Notes: generated from the letters alone by a model not told the origin. A stretch of DNA of 15,916 bases from Methanoperedens sp049303315 (GCA_049303315.1 JBAQMZ010000018.1:1-15916); one strand, 5' to 3'. Counted from the first letter of the stretch, positions 6,664 through 13,538 are shown. Program-made: numbers and translations.

Positions 6664-6664
6664 A

Positions 6665-7321
6665 CTATGCTTCTTCACCCATCACCATATCTATCAATTT
6701 CTCTGCCCACATGAGCTTTTTCTTCTTAAGTGGTGTGACATTTACATCTTTAAAATCAAACCCGATTAACGTTATGGATTTCGCTCCCATTTCCCGGGCG
6801 AGAAACACGCTCCTGTCCCCGTCTGTAAATCCCCCGAAATTATAGACGTTCTTGAGGGGTTTTGACTGCGTAGTCCCGATGACCCTTTTAAGTCTTGGCA
6901 CTTCTGCGCTCAATGCATCCATGTTATCGCCGTGGGCATGCACTACCATTATAGCACCTTTTTCGTTTGCCAGGGCTTCATCATCCATATTCCCGTCAAG
7001 GTCTGTGACAATAATGCCGGGCGTGATACCCGCATTCAAAAGGATGCTCGTTGCGCCGTCGGCGGCTATAACCACGTATTTTTTAACATCAATATTTTTT
7101 AAATCATCCTTAAGACGCGGCGCCTTGCCGCAGACAAGGACATCTTTTCCATTAATCGCCTTCCGGAGGATTTCTATTTCCACAACGTCCGGAAATTTTT
7201 TCCTGGCTTTCATTTCAAGCATTTTGGACAGCAGGCGCGCGGAACGCTCATCGTATAACCTGTCAAAATGCATATCCTCAAGAATAAGATTGTAGATAGG
7301 CTCCCATTCTTCAAATTTCAT
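6665..7321 (-). CDS. mptE: 6-hydroxymethyl-7,8-dihydropterin pyrophosphokinase, MptE-like (DUF115)
   Basis: Predicted to transfer pyrophosphate from ATP to 6-hydroxymethyl-dihydropterin in archaeal (tetrahydromethanopterin) pterin synthesis, replacing bacterial FolK. The 218-aa protein has the DUF115 features: VLVCGKAPRL (61-70), IAADGATSILLNAGITPGI (85-103), the acidic TDLDGNMDDEAL (106-117), VHAHGDN (127-133), FGGFTDGDRSVFLA (162-175) and the closing ITLIGFDF (183-190). The Asp-rich loops should bind Mg-ATP, and the fold resembles thiamine pyrophosphokinase. It lies 106 bases downstream of tfb, behind a probable terminator, and is convergent with the cysteine-rich gene. Function is by family (Methanocaldococcus MptE) and is not proven by this sequence. 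Confidence 0.85.
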   Translation of the reverse strand: MKFEEWEPIYNLILEDMHFDRLYDERSARLLSKMLEMKARKKFPDVVEIEILRKAINGKDVLVCGKAPRLKDDLKNIDVKKYVVIAADGATSILLNAGITPGIIVTDLDGNMDDEALANEKGAIMVVHAHGDNMDALSAEVPRLKRVIGTTQSKPLKNVYNFGGFTDGDRSVFLAREMGAKSITLIGFDFKDVNVTPLKKKKLMWAEKLIDMVMGEEA

Positions 7322-7352
7322 ACAGGAAAATCATTATTCCGTCTTTCATACT

Positions 7353-7391
7353 TAAAAAAATCAGTCAGAGAGAAGTTTAAGTTCTTCTCTC
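7353..7391 (-). terminator. Probable terminator downstream of tfb
   Basis: A perfect 8-bp inverted repeat, gagagaag (7368-7375) and cttctctc (7384-7391), is followed on the minus strand, after about eight bases, by a run of seven T (7354-7360 read in reverse). It sits 37 bases past the tfb stop and before the mptE start, so it probably ends the gar1-tfb transcript. Archaeal termination mainly needs the U-run. Confidence 0.55.
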
Positions 7392-7427
7392 AGCCTGCCA
7401 ATCTGTTTTTAGTTGGGTATTGTCGTC

Positions 7428-8441
7428 TTAAAGGATTATTTCTATATCCAGTTCTTCTGCCAGTTCCTTATAACGGTTCCTGATGGTCACTTCGGTGATG
7501 CCTGCCACTTCAGCCACCTCACGCTGCGTTCTCCTGTCGCCGCAAAGTATGGAGGCGATGTATATCGCCGCTGCAGCCACACCGGTCGGGCCCCTGCCGC
7601 TTGTGAGTTCTTTTTCAGAAGCCTGCCTGAGTATCTCGACCGCCTTGGACTGGACTTCCCCGCGAAGGGTCAATCCTGAACAGAAACGCGGCACATAATC
7701 AATGGGCGACGTGGGAATCAATTTTAATCCGAGTTCTCTTGAGATAAACCTGTAGGTTCTTCCGATTTCTTTCCTGCTGACCCTTGAAACTTCGCCTATT
7801 TCATCAAGGGTTCTCGGGACATTGCACTGCCTGCACGCTGAATATAACGCCGCTGCGGCAACACCCTCAATACTTCGTCCCCGGATAAGGTTCTTATCGA
7901 CGGCTTTGCGGTAAACTACAGCGGCAGTCTCCCTTACGTTCTGGGATAAACCAAGAGCTGAAGCCATCCTGTCAAGCTCGGATAATGCAAAAGCAAGGTT
8001 CCTTTCTGTCGCATTGCTTACGCGAATACGCCTCTGCCATTTTCTCAGCCTGTAGAGTTGGGCCCTGCTTTTTGAAGAAATGGATTTGCCGTACGAATCG
8101 CGGTTTCTCCAGTCTATCATTGTGGATAATCCTTTATCATGAATAGTATAGGTCATGGGAGCGCCGACACGGGAGCGTTTCATTCTCTGGTCATGGTCAA
8201 AAGCTCTCCACTCAGGTCCCTGGTCTATAAAGTCCGCATCGACTACAAGTCCGCATTCATTACATACCAGTTCTGCCCTTTCATAATCATGTACAAGGGT
8301 ATGACTCCCGCACTCAGGGCACACAACTGTAGCCTTTTCAAACTGGCCGAGTTTTTCCTTTTCCTTTTTTTGTTTGATACCTTCCCTTATTTTTTCACGT
8401 TCAGTCTTCTCAATTTCTTTTACTTTCTCAATTTCTGCCAT
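7428..8441 (-). CDS. tfb: Transcription initiation factor IIB (TFB)
   Basis: Bridges TBP on the TATA box and RNA polymerase. In the 337 aa: a charged, probably coiled-coil N-terminal extension (1-36), unusual in most TFBs; the zinc ribbon with Cys41, Cys44, Cys60 and Cys63; the B-reader/linker (about 74-125, including GPEWRAFDHDQR and SRVGAPMTYTIHDKGLST); and two cyclin repeats (about 145-230 and 245-330). The second ends with the BRE-reading helix-turn-helix TQREVAEVAGITEVTIRNRY (305-324). The ribosome binding site GGTG lies five bases before the ATG. It follows gar1 after 16 bases, an old archaeal gene pair. Confidence 0.97.
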   Translation of the reverse strand: MAEIEKVKEIEKTEREKIREGIKQKKEKEKLGQFEKATVVCPECGSHTLVHDYERAELVCNECGLVVDADFIDQGPEWRAFDHDQRMKRSRVGAPMTYTIHDKGLSTMIDWRNRDSYGKSISSKSRAQLYRLRKWQRRIRVSNATERNLAFALSELDRMASALGLSQNVRETAAVVYRKAVDKNLIRGRSIEGVAAAALYSACRQCNVPRTLDEIGEVSRVSRKEIGRTYRFISRELGLKLIPTSPIDYVPRFCSGLTLRGEVQSKAVEILRQASEKELTSGRGPTGVAAAAIYIASILCGDRRTQREVAEVAGITEVTIRNRYKELAEELDIEIIL

Positions 8442-8457
8442 TTATACACCGTTCCTT

Positions 8458-8715
8458 CTAAGCCAAATAGACTCTTTCGTTTTTTAGATTCATTATCTCA
8501 GAGCCTTTGATTTCTTTGAATATCTTTATGGAAATGTAGGGATTTTTTTCCGGGCCGAAAAGTTCTTTTATCTTCCCGAGCTTCTTCATACTCTTTGTGA
8601 CAACCATTGAATCAGGATTCAAATTACCTGTATCAAGTGTTTTATCCGGACGGACTATCAATAGATTATCGATAGTATGAAGAACAGTTCCCAATCTTTT
8701 CAATTTCGACCTCAA
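8458..8715 (-). CDS. gar1: H/ACA ribonucleoprotein component Gar1
   Basis: Part of the archaeal H/ACA RNP (with Cbf5, Nop10 and L7Ae) that makes pseudouridine in rRNA; Gar1 binds Cbf5 and controls substrate release. The 85-aa length is typical. Characteristic are LGTVLH at 8-13 and the segment KKLGKIKELFGPEKNPYISI at 44-63. There is no ATG near the N-terminus. TTG at 8715 gives the full frame, while TTG at 8704 would give the MKRLGTVLH opening seen in many relatives. TATA-like sequences at 8725-8732 and 8743-8752 could serve either start. It is the first gene of the gar1-tfb unit. Confidence 0.9.
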   Translation of the reverse strand: MRSKLKRLGTVLHTIDNLLIVRPDKTLDTGNLNPDSMVVTKSMKKLGKIKELFGPEKNPYISIKIFKEIKGSEIMNLKNERVYLA

Positions 8716-8767
8716 ACGAAAGAGTTATATATTATTATAAGTACTATTTAAACTTACCGCATAAAAG
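8716..8767 (-). promoter_or_regulatory. Promoter region of gar1-tfb
   Basis: This AT-rich gap has, on the minus strand, gtttaaatagtac (centre near 8748), which would place the start near 8722, and aatatataac (centre near 8729), which would place it near 8703. The choice decides whether TTG 8715 or TTG 8704 is used. The gap also carries the 3' end of the ADP-ribosylglycohydrolase transcript. Confidence 0.4.
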
Positions 8768-9718
8768 TTAAATATTTTCGCTTTTTCTCCAAATCGCATT
8801 GGAAAGGTGTTCTATCATTTTTCTATTTTCAAGCCCTTTTAACCATTTTTCAGGGAAAACGTCAATTCCATGCAGAGCCCCGCACAATGCACCTGTCATA
8901 CAGGCAATGGAGTCGGTATCGCCGCCTGCATTTACAGCTTCGGTTATTGCCTTTTCAGGAACTTCAAAATGTCTTGAGAAACAGTAAAAAGCGCAAGGAA
9001 CGGTGTCATATACCAGATACGATGTGCCGAAATCTTCAAATACCATATCAGGTTCAATATCTTTTTTCTCAAATGAAAGTTCTATCTTTTTTGCAAGACC
9101 TGTATCATATTTTGATGCCCTGCTCGCGGCATCTTTTATGATTTCGATGCAATCTTTCTCCCAGAGCGCGCTTCGCACGGCAATAGCGACCGCGACCGCA
9201 CCTGCAATTGCGCCTTTGCTGTTATGCGTGGGAATAGAAGAAAGGGCAGCATTTGATTCGATTTCATCCATGTCTTTATAGAAAAGCCCGATTGGCGCTA
9301 CCCTCATGGCAGAGCCGCATGACGGTATGTCGCTTCCCGACTCTTTCCATGTTATTCCGGAATTCAATCGCACAATAGAGGCAGCACTTGAAGGGCCGAC
9401 AAGTTTTTTCCTTACAGGGTCGTTTTGGGCATCAGCACCCCACTTAGCTATCTTTCCTGCAAAATCCCCTGCATCAAATCCGTTGCATTCAATCAACGAT
9501 TGCGCAAGGACAATCATCTGTTCAGTATCATCCGTGTATTGCCCTTCCCGTAGTTTTTCCCCGGGGCATCCGGGCCGGGCTTTCCCGTAATCCGTGACAT
9601 ATCCATTTTCAAGAATACTTTTCCTGCCCAGCCCTTCGTTCTGTTTCCCGAGCGCATCGCCGATAGCGGCGCCGAGCATGCAGCCGGTGTATTTGCTTCT
9701 TAACTTTTCAAGGTTCAT
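8768..9718 (-). CDS. ADP-ribosylglycohydrolase family protein
   Basis: A 316-aa member of the ADP-ribosylglycohydrolase (DraG/ARH) superfamily, all-helical enzymes with two Mg ions that split ADP-ribose from proteins or small molecules. Seen: MLGAAIGDALGK (14-25); the metal-binding TDDTE at 62-66; GSAMRVAPIGLF (135-146); and, at the other end, NAGGDTDSIACMTGALCGA at 263-281, the second acidic metal motif. There is no transmembrane segment or fused domain. It begins 11 bases after the nicotinate phosphoribosyltransferase gene in the same direction, so the two are probably an operon of NAD/ADP-ribose metabolism. The real substrate (Arg-, Ser- or O-acetyl-ADP-ribose) cannot be read from sequence. 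Confidence 0.9.
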   Translation of the reverse strand: MNLEKLRSKYTGCMLGAAIGDALGKQNEGLGRKSILENGYVTDYGKARPGCPGEKLREGQYTDDTEQMIVLAQSLIECNGFDAGDFAGKIAKWGADAQNDPVRKKLVGPSSAASIVRLNSGITWKESGSDIPSCGSAMRVAPIGLFYKDMDEIESNAALSSIPTHNSKGAIAGAVAVAIAVRSALWEKDCIEIIKDAASRASKYDTGLAKKIELSFEKKDIEPDMVFEDFGTSYLVYDTVPCAFYCFSRHFEVPEKAITEAVNAGGDTDSIACMTGALCGALHGIDVFPEKWLKGLENRKMIEHLSNAIWRKSENI

Positions 9719-9729
9719 TGGTGCTTCTA

Positions 9730-11076
9730 TTATTCTTCCCTTTTTATTTTTTCAATAATAGTTGCCCGGAGAGCTGCCAGCCCGGCACTGAACTCAACAG
9801 GATATACGGGCGCGTCTTCAAGTTTTTTGTATTTATCAGGCAAATTTGAGAAATTATCTGCCGCCACTTGCCTTATCGCATCAAGCGAGTGCCTTTTACA
9901 GACGATTTTCCCGCTTTTAACAACCTGTTCCAGCAAAGGTTTTGCATTATCAATGATTTCATCTTCCAGCGATATGATATCTTTTTTGAACTTTCCATCC
10001 TCGAAGAAGCGCCACACGCGTTTTTTACCGGGAAGCGTGGCTTTTACAGCCTCTTCGGAAAGTTTCATCTTGGGTATATGCTTTCCGCGCTCCATAACAT
10101 CAGAGAGTTTGTAAATACCATCAAGCGCCGGTGTGGGGCGGCCAGTGATAAGCTCGGTGCCCACGCCGAACATATCTATCCTGCCGCCTTTTTTCATAAG
10201 CTCTTCTATCTTCCATTCATTGAGGTCGCCGCTTGCCACTATTTTTACATAATCAAGCCCTGCATCGTCAAGGATTTTTCTGACCTGTTTTGAAAGCTCT
10301 GCTAAATCCCCGCTGTCAAGCCGCACGCCAAGAAGTTTTTCCCCTTTCTTTTCAAGATCCTTTCCCACGATAACGGCTTTTTTCGCGCCTTCAATGCTGT
10401 TATAGGTATCTATGAGCAGGAAACATCGGTTCGGGAAAGCCTCTGCATAAGCGCGGTAGGAGTCAATCTCATGGTCAAAACTTGTGACAAATGAATGCGC
10501 CATCGTACCTGATACCGGGATGCCCAGTTTTTTCCCTGCCATCACATTGGACGTTGAGGCGCATCCCCCGATGTAGGTGGCACGCGTTGCCTCAAGATGC
10601 CCGTCCCCCTGCGCCCTGCGAAGCCCGAATTCAGCTATCGCCCTGCCTTTTGCGGCATAGACAACACGTGACGCCTTACTGGCTATGAGGGTTGAGAAAT
10701 TCATCTTGTTAAGCAAGAATGTTTCGATAAGCTGCGCTTCGATTATGGGGGCGGTTACCCGGATTATGGGCTCAAGCGGGAAAGCGATGCTGCCCTCGGG
10801 CATGGCAAGGATGTCGCCAGTGAACCGCAAATCGCGGAGTTGCTCAAGGAATTCTTCATCGAAACCCTGTGTCATTAAGTATTCGATGTCATCGTCCTCA
10901 AACCGCAGGTTCTCGATGTAATCCATGACATAGGTCAGTCCTGCGGTTATAAGATATGAGCCGAAGGGTATTTTCCTGACAAAATAGTCGAAACTGGCTT
11001 CCGGGTTATGCCCTGATTTCCAATACGCCTGCATCATGGTAAGCTGGTAGAGGTCGGTGCGGAGAGCTTCAGTCAT
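9730..11076 (-). CDS. pncB: Nicotinate phosphoribosyltransferase
   Basis: Makes nicotinate mononucleotide from nicotinate and PRPP, the entry of the NAD salvage (Preiss-Handler) route. The 448 aa begin TEALRTDLYQLTMMQAYW, the usual opening. FDYFVRKIPFGSYLITAGL (29-47) follows. FGLRRAQGDG is at 150-159. SGTMAHSFV is at 189-197, with His194 at the place of the phosphorylated His of the family. RLDSGDL (252-258) and FGVGTELITG (303-312) are the phosphoribose-binding segments. No Shine-Dalgarno is evident; the TATA-like minus-strand cttttaattat (11101-11111) lies about 30 bases upstream, so the message may be nearly leaderless. It is first in an operon with the ADP-ribosylglycohydrolase. Confidence 0.95.
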   Translation of the reverse strand: MTEALRTDLYQLTMMQAYWKSGHNPEASFDYFVRKIPFGSYLITAGLTYVMDYIENLRFEDDDIEYLMTQGFDEEFLEQLRDLRFTGDILAMPEGSIAFPLEPIIRVTAPIIEAQLIETFLLNKMNFSTLIASKASRVVYAAKGRAIAEFGLRRAQGDGHLEATRATYIGGCASTSNVMAGKKLGIPVSGTMAHSFVTSFDHEIDSYRAYAEAFPNRCFLLIDTYNSIEGAKKAVIVGKDLEKKGEKLLGVRLDSGDLAELSKQVRKILDDAGLDYVKIVASGDLNEWKIEELMKKGGRIDMFGVGTELITGRPTPALDGIYKLSDVMERGKHIPKMKLSEEAVKATLPGKKRVWRFFEDGKFKKDIISLEDEIIDNAKPLLEQVVKSGKIVCKRHSLDAIRQVAADNFSNLPDKYKKLEDAPVYPVEFSAGLAALRATIIEKIKREE

Positions 11077-11169
11077 ATAATGAAGTGATGGGATGGATGG
11101 ATAATTAAAAGTTTCTGAAATCGTTTTTCACAAAATTATTAATATGATTAAAAGCTCTTTGCGTGTTCC
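11077..11169. promoter_or_regulatory. Divergent promoter region, pncB / DUF1284 gene
   Basis: A 93-bp gap between divergent genes. On the minus strand cttttaattat (11101-11111) is about 30 bases before the pncB ATG. On the plus strand attaatatgatta (11138-11150) is about 26 bases before the DUF1284 ATG. Both give leaderless or near-leaderless messages, in keeping with the missing Shine-Dalgarno sites. Confidence 0.4.
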
Positions 11170-11532
11170 ATGAAAGCAAAACTCCGGGGTCATCATCTCA
11201 TCTGCCTTAATTTTTTCAGGGGCGAAGGCTATTCTGAGGATTTCATCAGGAACATTTATTCAGTTATCGGTAAAGAAAAAGTGGAAGTAGTAGCGGGACC
11301 CGACGAGGTCTGCGCCAGGTGCCCTTATCTGGAAGATAACAAATGCGCAAACAGCGATTACACAGATGAAAAAATCCTGCTTCAGGACAGGGAAGCCCTC
11401 AGGCTGTTGAGGTTAAAACCCGGCGAGATAGTTGACTGGAAGATAATTTCTGCTAAATTGCCAGGGATTTTGGACGAGTGGAAAGCCCGGTTTTGCCTGG
11501 ACTGCGGATATCTCAAGGTCTGCTTTGGTTGA
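11170..11532 (+). CDS. DUF1284 domain protein, cysteine-rich (probable iron-sulfur or metal binding)
   Basis: A 120-aa protein that matches my memory of the DUF1284 family: it opens with KLRGHHLICLNFFRG (4-18), including the conserved RGHHL. Cysteines lie at 12, 48, 51, 59, 109, 112 and 118: CARC (48-51) then Cys59, and a closing CLDC plus KVC. This pattern suggests an iron-sulfur cluster or other metal site; the family has no assigned function that I know. No signal peptide or membrane helix. It stands alone between the NAD salvage pair and the HisA-like gene, and a TATA-like box about 26 bases upstream suggests a leaderless single-gene transcript. Confidence 0.8.
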   Translation: MKAKLRGHHLICLNFFRGEGYSEDFIRNIYSVIGKEKVEVVAGPDEVCARCPYLEDNKCANSDYTDEKILLQDREALRLLRLKPGEIVDWKIISAKLPGILDEWKARFCLDCGYLKVCFG

Positions 11533-11550
11533 TGGATTAACAACTAACTG

Positions 11551-11576
11551 ATACGAACTCAATACGAACTCTTTTT
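11551..11576 (+). terminator. Tandem 11-bp repeat with T-run between convergent genes
   Basis: After the DUF1284 stop, the word atacgaactc occurs twice in direct tandem (11551-11560 and 11562-11571), followed by five T. The T-run could end plus-strand transcription in this convergent 48-bp gap; the duplication itself has no obvious role. Confidence 0.35.
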
Positions 11577-11580
11577 GTTC

Positions 11581-12276
11581 TTACCTGATTGCATCAACAG
11601 GTATCTTCCCGTTATGCACAGCCGTTGCCACAAGCGCGCCGCTGATACCTATTTTTTCAAGAGCATAGATGTCATCCATATCCCGGATACCGCCGCCTGC
11701 AAGAATATTGTGATTGGATAATCCGGCCACATCCTGCAAGAAATCCACATCGATTCCCGCGCTCGTGCCGACTTTACTCAACTCCAGGATAATAATATCC
11801 TTGATGTCATAATCATTTAACTTTTTTATTAGTTCTCGTGGCTTCATTTCAAGTTTCCTGTCCTTTGTCAGCACCACGCCGTTTTTCATGTCAATGCTTA
11901 CATTAATCCGTCCCTGAAATCGTTCTGCTGCGCCGGCTATCAGGTCAAGCGAAGCGGTTTCTGTGCCAATTATTACCGTATCTGCGATTCTCGCGCATTT
12001 TTTGACATCATCCAAGTTTTCAGGGCCGATATCCACCATGGTTTTTGTCATTTCCGATATTTTCCCAATCAACCCAAAATTATCCCCGAGATGCTGCAAA
12101 TAGTCAAGGTCAGCGATATATGCCTCCTTCGGCATAACGGCAGATATTATTTCCACCGGCGCTGATGAACCGCATACAACACTTCCTTTCACAGGCTTGT
12201 ACTTCGCCCTCTCTCCCCTTACCGCATGGACAGCATTACCATTAAGTACGTCCAGCACGAAAATAATTCGAAACAT
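11581..12276 (-). CDS. HisA/HisF-related TIM-barrel protein
   Basis: A 231-aa (beta/alpha)8 protein of the HisA/HisF superfamily. I start at the ATG at 12276 (MFRIIFVLDVLNGNAVHAVRG); the frame is open 48 codons further but that part overlaps mfnB and has no family sequence. Asp9 and Asp129 (NVSIDMKNG) sit where HisA has its two catalytic Asp residues. KVGTSAG (168-174) and ILAGGGIRDMDDI (191-203) are the phosphate-binding loops. The opening VLDVLNGNAVHAVRGERAKYKPV departs from classical HisA, so it is probably a paralogue and not the histidine isomerase. Its divergent pairing with mfnB suggests a methanofuran or other C1-cofactor role, which is inference only. Confidence 0.8.
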   Translation of the reverse strand: MFRIIFVLDVLNGNAVHAVRGERAKYKPVKGSVVCGSSAPVEIISAVMPKEAYIADLDYLQHLGDNFGLIGKISEMTKTMVDIGPENLDDVKKCARIADTVIIGTETASLDLIAGAAERFQGRINVSIDMKNGVVLTKDRKLEMKPRELIKKLNDYDIKDIIILELSKVGTSAGIDVDFLQDVAGLSNHNILAGGGIRDMDDIYALEKIGISGALVATAVHNGKIPVDAIR

Positions 12277-12310
12277 AAATGTATAAGAGTAGTTATCTGG
12301 TTTAATTGTT
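12277..12310. promoter_or_regulatory. 34-bp divergent promoter of the HisA-like gene and mfnB
   Basis: The two ATGs are only 34 bp apart. On the plus strand atgtataagagt (12279-12290) is about 26 bases before the mfnB ATG. On the minus strand aattaaacc (12299-12307) is about 26 bases before the HisA-like ATG. Both spacings fit leaderless starts, and the two pre-initiation complexes would have to overlap. Confidence 0.5.
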
Positions 12311-13012
12311 ATGAAATTGCTCGTAAGCCCAATTAATGTAGAAGAGGCAAATATCTGCAAACTCGGCGGCGCGGATATCATCGATGTAAAGAACCCGAAA
12401 GAAGGTTCACTCGGCGCCAATTTCCCATGGATGATAAAAGCAGTTAAAAAGGCGGCGGGGAATGTCCCGGTGAGTGCGACAATTGGCGATTTTAATTATA
12501 AGCCCGGAACAGCCTCGCTGGCGGCGCTTGGAGCGGCTGTTGCAGGCGCCGAATATATCAAGGTGGGATTGTATGATATCCAGACACGTGAGCAGGCGCT
12601 TGAAATGCTGACAAATATCGTCCGCTCGGTTAAGGATTATGATAAAAACAAGAAAGTCGTGGCTTCCGGCTATTCGGATTTCAGGAGAATCAATTCTATA
12701 TCGCCGTTTGAACTTCCGGAGGTTGGGGAACAGGCTGGCGTTGACGTGGTGATGATGGATACGGGCATCAAGGACGGGCGTTCCACGTTTGAATTCCTGA
12801 CAGAGCAGGAACTGATGGATTTTGTGGCTGATGCGAAAGAGAGAGGGCTTCAAACAGCAATAGCAGGCACGATAAAATTCAAGGATATTCCCCAATTAAA
12901 ATGCATATCGCCTGATATTATCGGGGTCAGGGGCTGCGTTTGCGGCGGGGACAGGAATTCTGCTATTAAACGTGAACTGGTTGAGCGGTTAAAAACCGAG
13001 ATTTGCCTTTAA
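12311..13012 (+). CDS. mfnB: (5-formylfuran-3-yl)methyl phosphate synthase, MfnB
   Basis: Makes the furan precursor of methanofuran by condensing two glyceraldehyde-3-phosphate molecules. The 233-aa TIM barrel begins KLLVSPINVEEANICKLGG, then ADIIDVKNPKEGSLGANFPW with Lys27, which matches the Schiff-base Lys27 described for Methanocaldococcus MfnB. Lys84 (YIKVGLYD), Asp150 and Lys154 (MMDTGIKDGR) match the other active-site positions within one residue. IIGVRGCVCGGDRN (203-216) closes the barrel. No Shine-Dalgarno; the TATA-like box about 26 bases upstream predicts a leaderless message. Methanofuran is the first C1 carrier in methanogenesis (last in the reverse pathway), so this gene strongly supports a methanogenic or methane-oxidising archaeon or a relative such as Archaeoglobus. 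Confidence 0.93.
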   Translation: MKLLVSPINVEEANICKLGGADIIDVKNPKEGSLGANFPWMIKAVKKAAGNVPVSATIGDFNYKPGTASLAALGAAVAGAEYIKVGLYDIQTREQALEMLTNIVRSVKDYDKNKKVVASGYSDFRRINSISPFELPEVGEQAGVDVVMMDTGIKDGRSTFEFLTEQELMDFVADAKERGLQTAIAGTIKFKDIPQLKCISPDIIGVRGCVCGGDRNSAIKRELVERLKTEICL

Positions 13013-13034
13013 TAAATATTGGGCTTCTGGAAAT

Positions 13035-13460
13035 TTATCTCAGGTTGATTCCAAGGGTAATAAGAAATGCGGCAATAACTGCATAAAATGTTAGGCTTGC
13101 TGCAATCGCAGCATACACTCTTGACCTTTGAATACCCAAAAGCTCACATGTAATGGTAGTTGCATAAACCCCCATCCACGGGGTGAAAATTAAGAGACCG
13201 AGGACGCCATACTTTTCCATCCATTTTTTAACATTATTGTTCCTGCGCCTGCGAAGCCAGTTCTGGATTTTCGGATACTTATTTCCCTGGTCAAAAATGA
13301 AAAAAATAACAGGAACCGGCAGGAAGTTAGCAACAAGAGCTACCGCTGCCGCAATATAAACAGGGAGCCCCATAACCACGCCGGCAGGTATTGCGATCAA
13401 TTCCTCCCCCACCGGAGAAATTGATATTAAAGCAACAATTATTAAACTGATGAGTTCCAT
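13035..13460 (-). CDS. Small integral membrane protein, COG2426 / small multidrug export type
   Basis: A 141-aa hydrophobic protein. The segment VALISISPVGEELIAIPAGV (9-28) with an acidic pair inside the membrane region, then YIAAAVALVANFLPVPVIFF (35-54), is typical of the Sm_multidrug_ex (PF06695, COG2426) family. A basic cytoplasmic loop follows (60-83, including LRRRR), then helices at about 85-105 (FTPWMGVYATT) and 114-137. The family name suggests drug export, but I know of no firm substrate and would call it a probable transporter only. It lies 78 bp downstream of methanogenesis marker 8 and converges with mfnB (22 bp). Confidence 0.75.
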   Translation of the reverse strand: MELISLIIVALISISPVGEELIAIPAGVVMGLPVYIAAAVALVANFLPVPVIFFIFDQGNKYPKIQNWLRRRRNNNVKKWMEKYGVLGLLIFTPWMGVYATTITCELLGIQRSRVYAAIAASLTFYAVIAAFLITLGINLR

Positions 13461-13495
13461 GACGCTTTAAAGAGCGCTTATTAAACTAAATAAAG

Positions 13496-13513
13496 CTGCC
13501 GCAATTGCGGCAG
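13496..13513. repeat. Perfect 18-bp palindrome with outer arms between marker 8 and the COG2426 gene
   Basis: The sequence ctgccgcaattgcggcag is a perfect palindrome. Six-base outer arms aaacta (13483-13488) and tagttt (13517-13522) can extend it with an internal bulge. It lies 26 bases after the marker 8 stop and 36 bases before the COG2426 start on the minus strand. It may be a transcript end, an RNA processing site or a dyad bound by a regulator. No T-run follows directly. Confidence 0.6.
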
Positions 13514-13538
13514 AAATAGTTTATTCGGAATCTATCAA

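Noticed and set aside
12277..12420. 48-codon N-terminal extension of the HisA-like frame
   Set aside because: It overlaps mfnB antisense and the classical beta-1 strand starts at ATG 12276.
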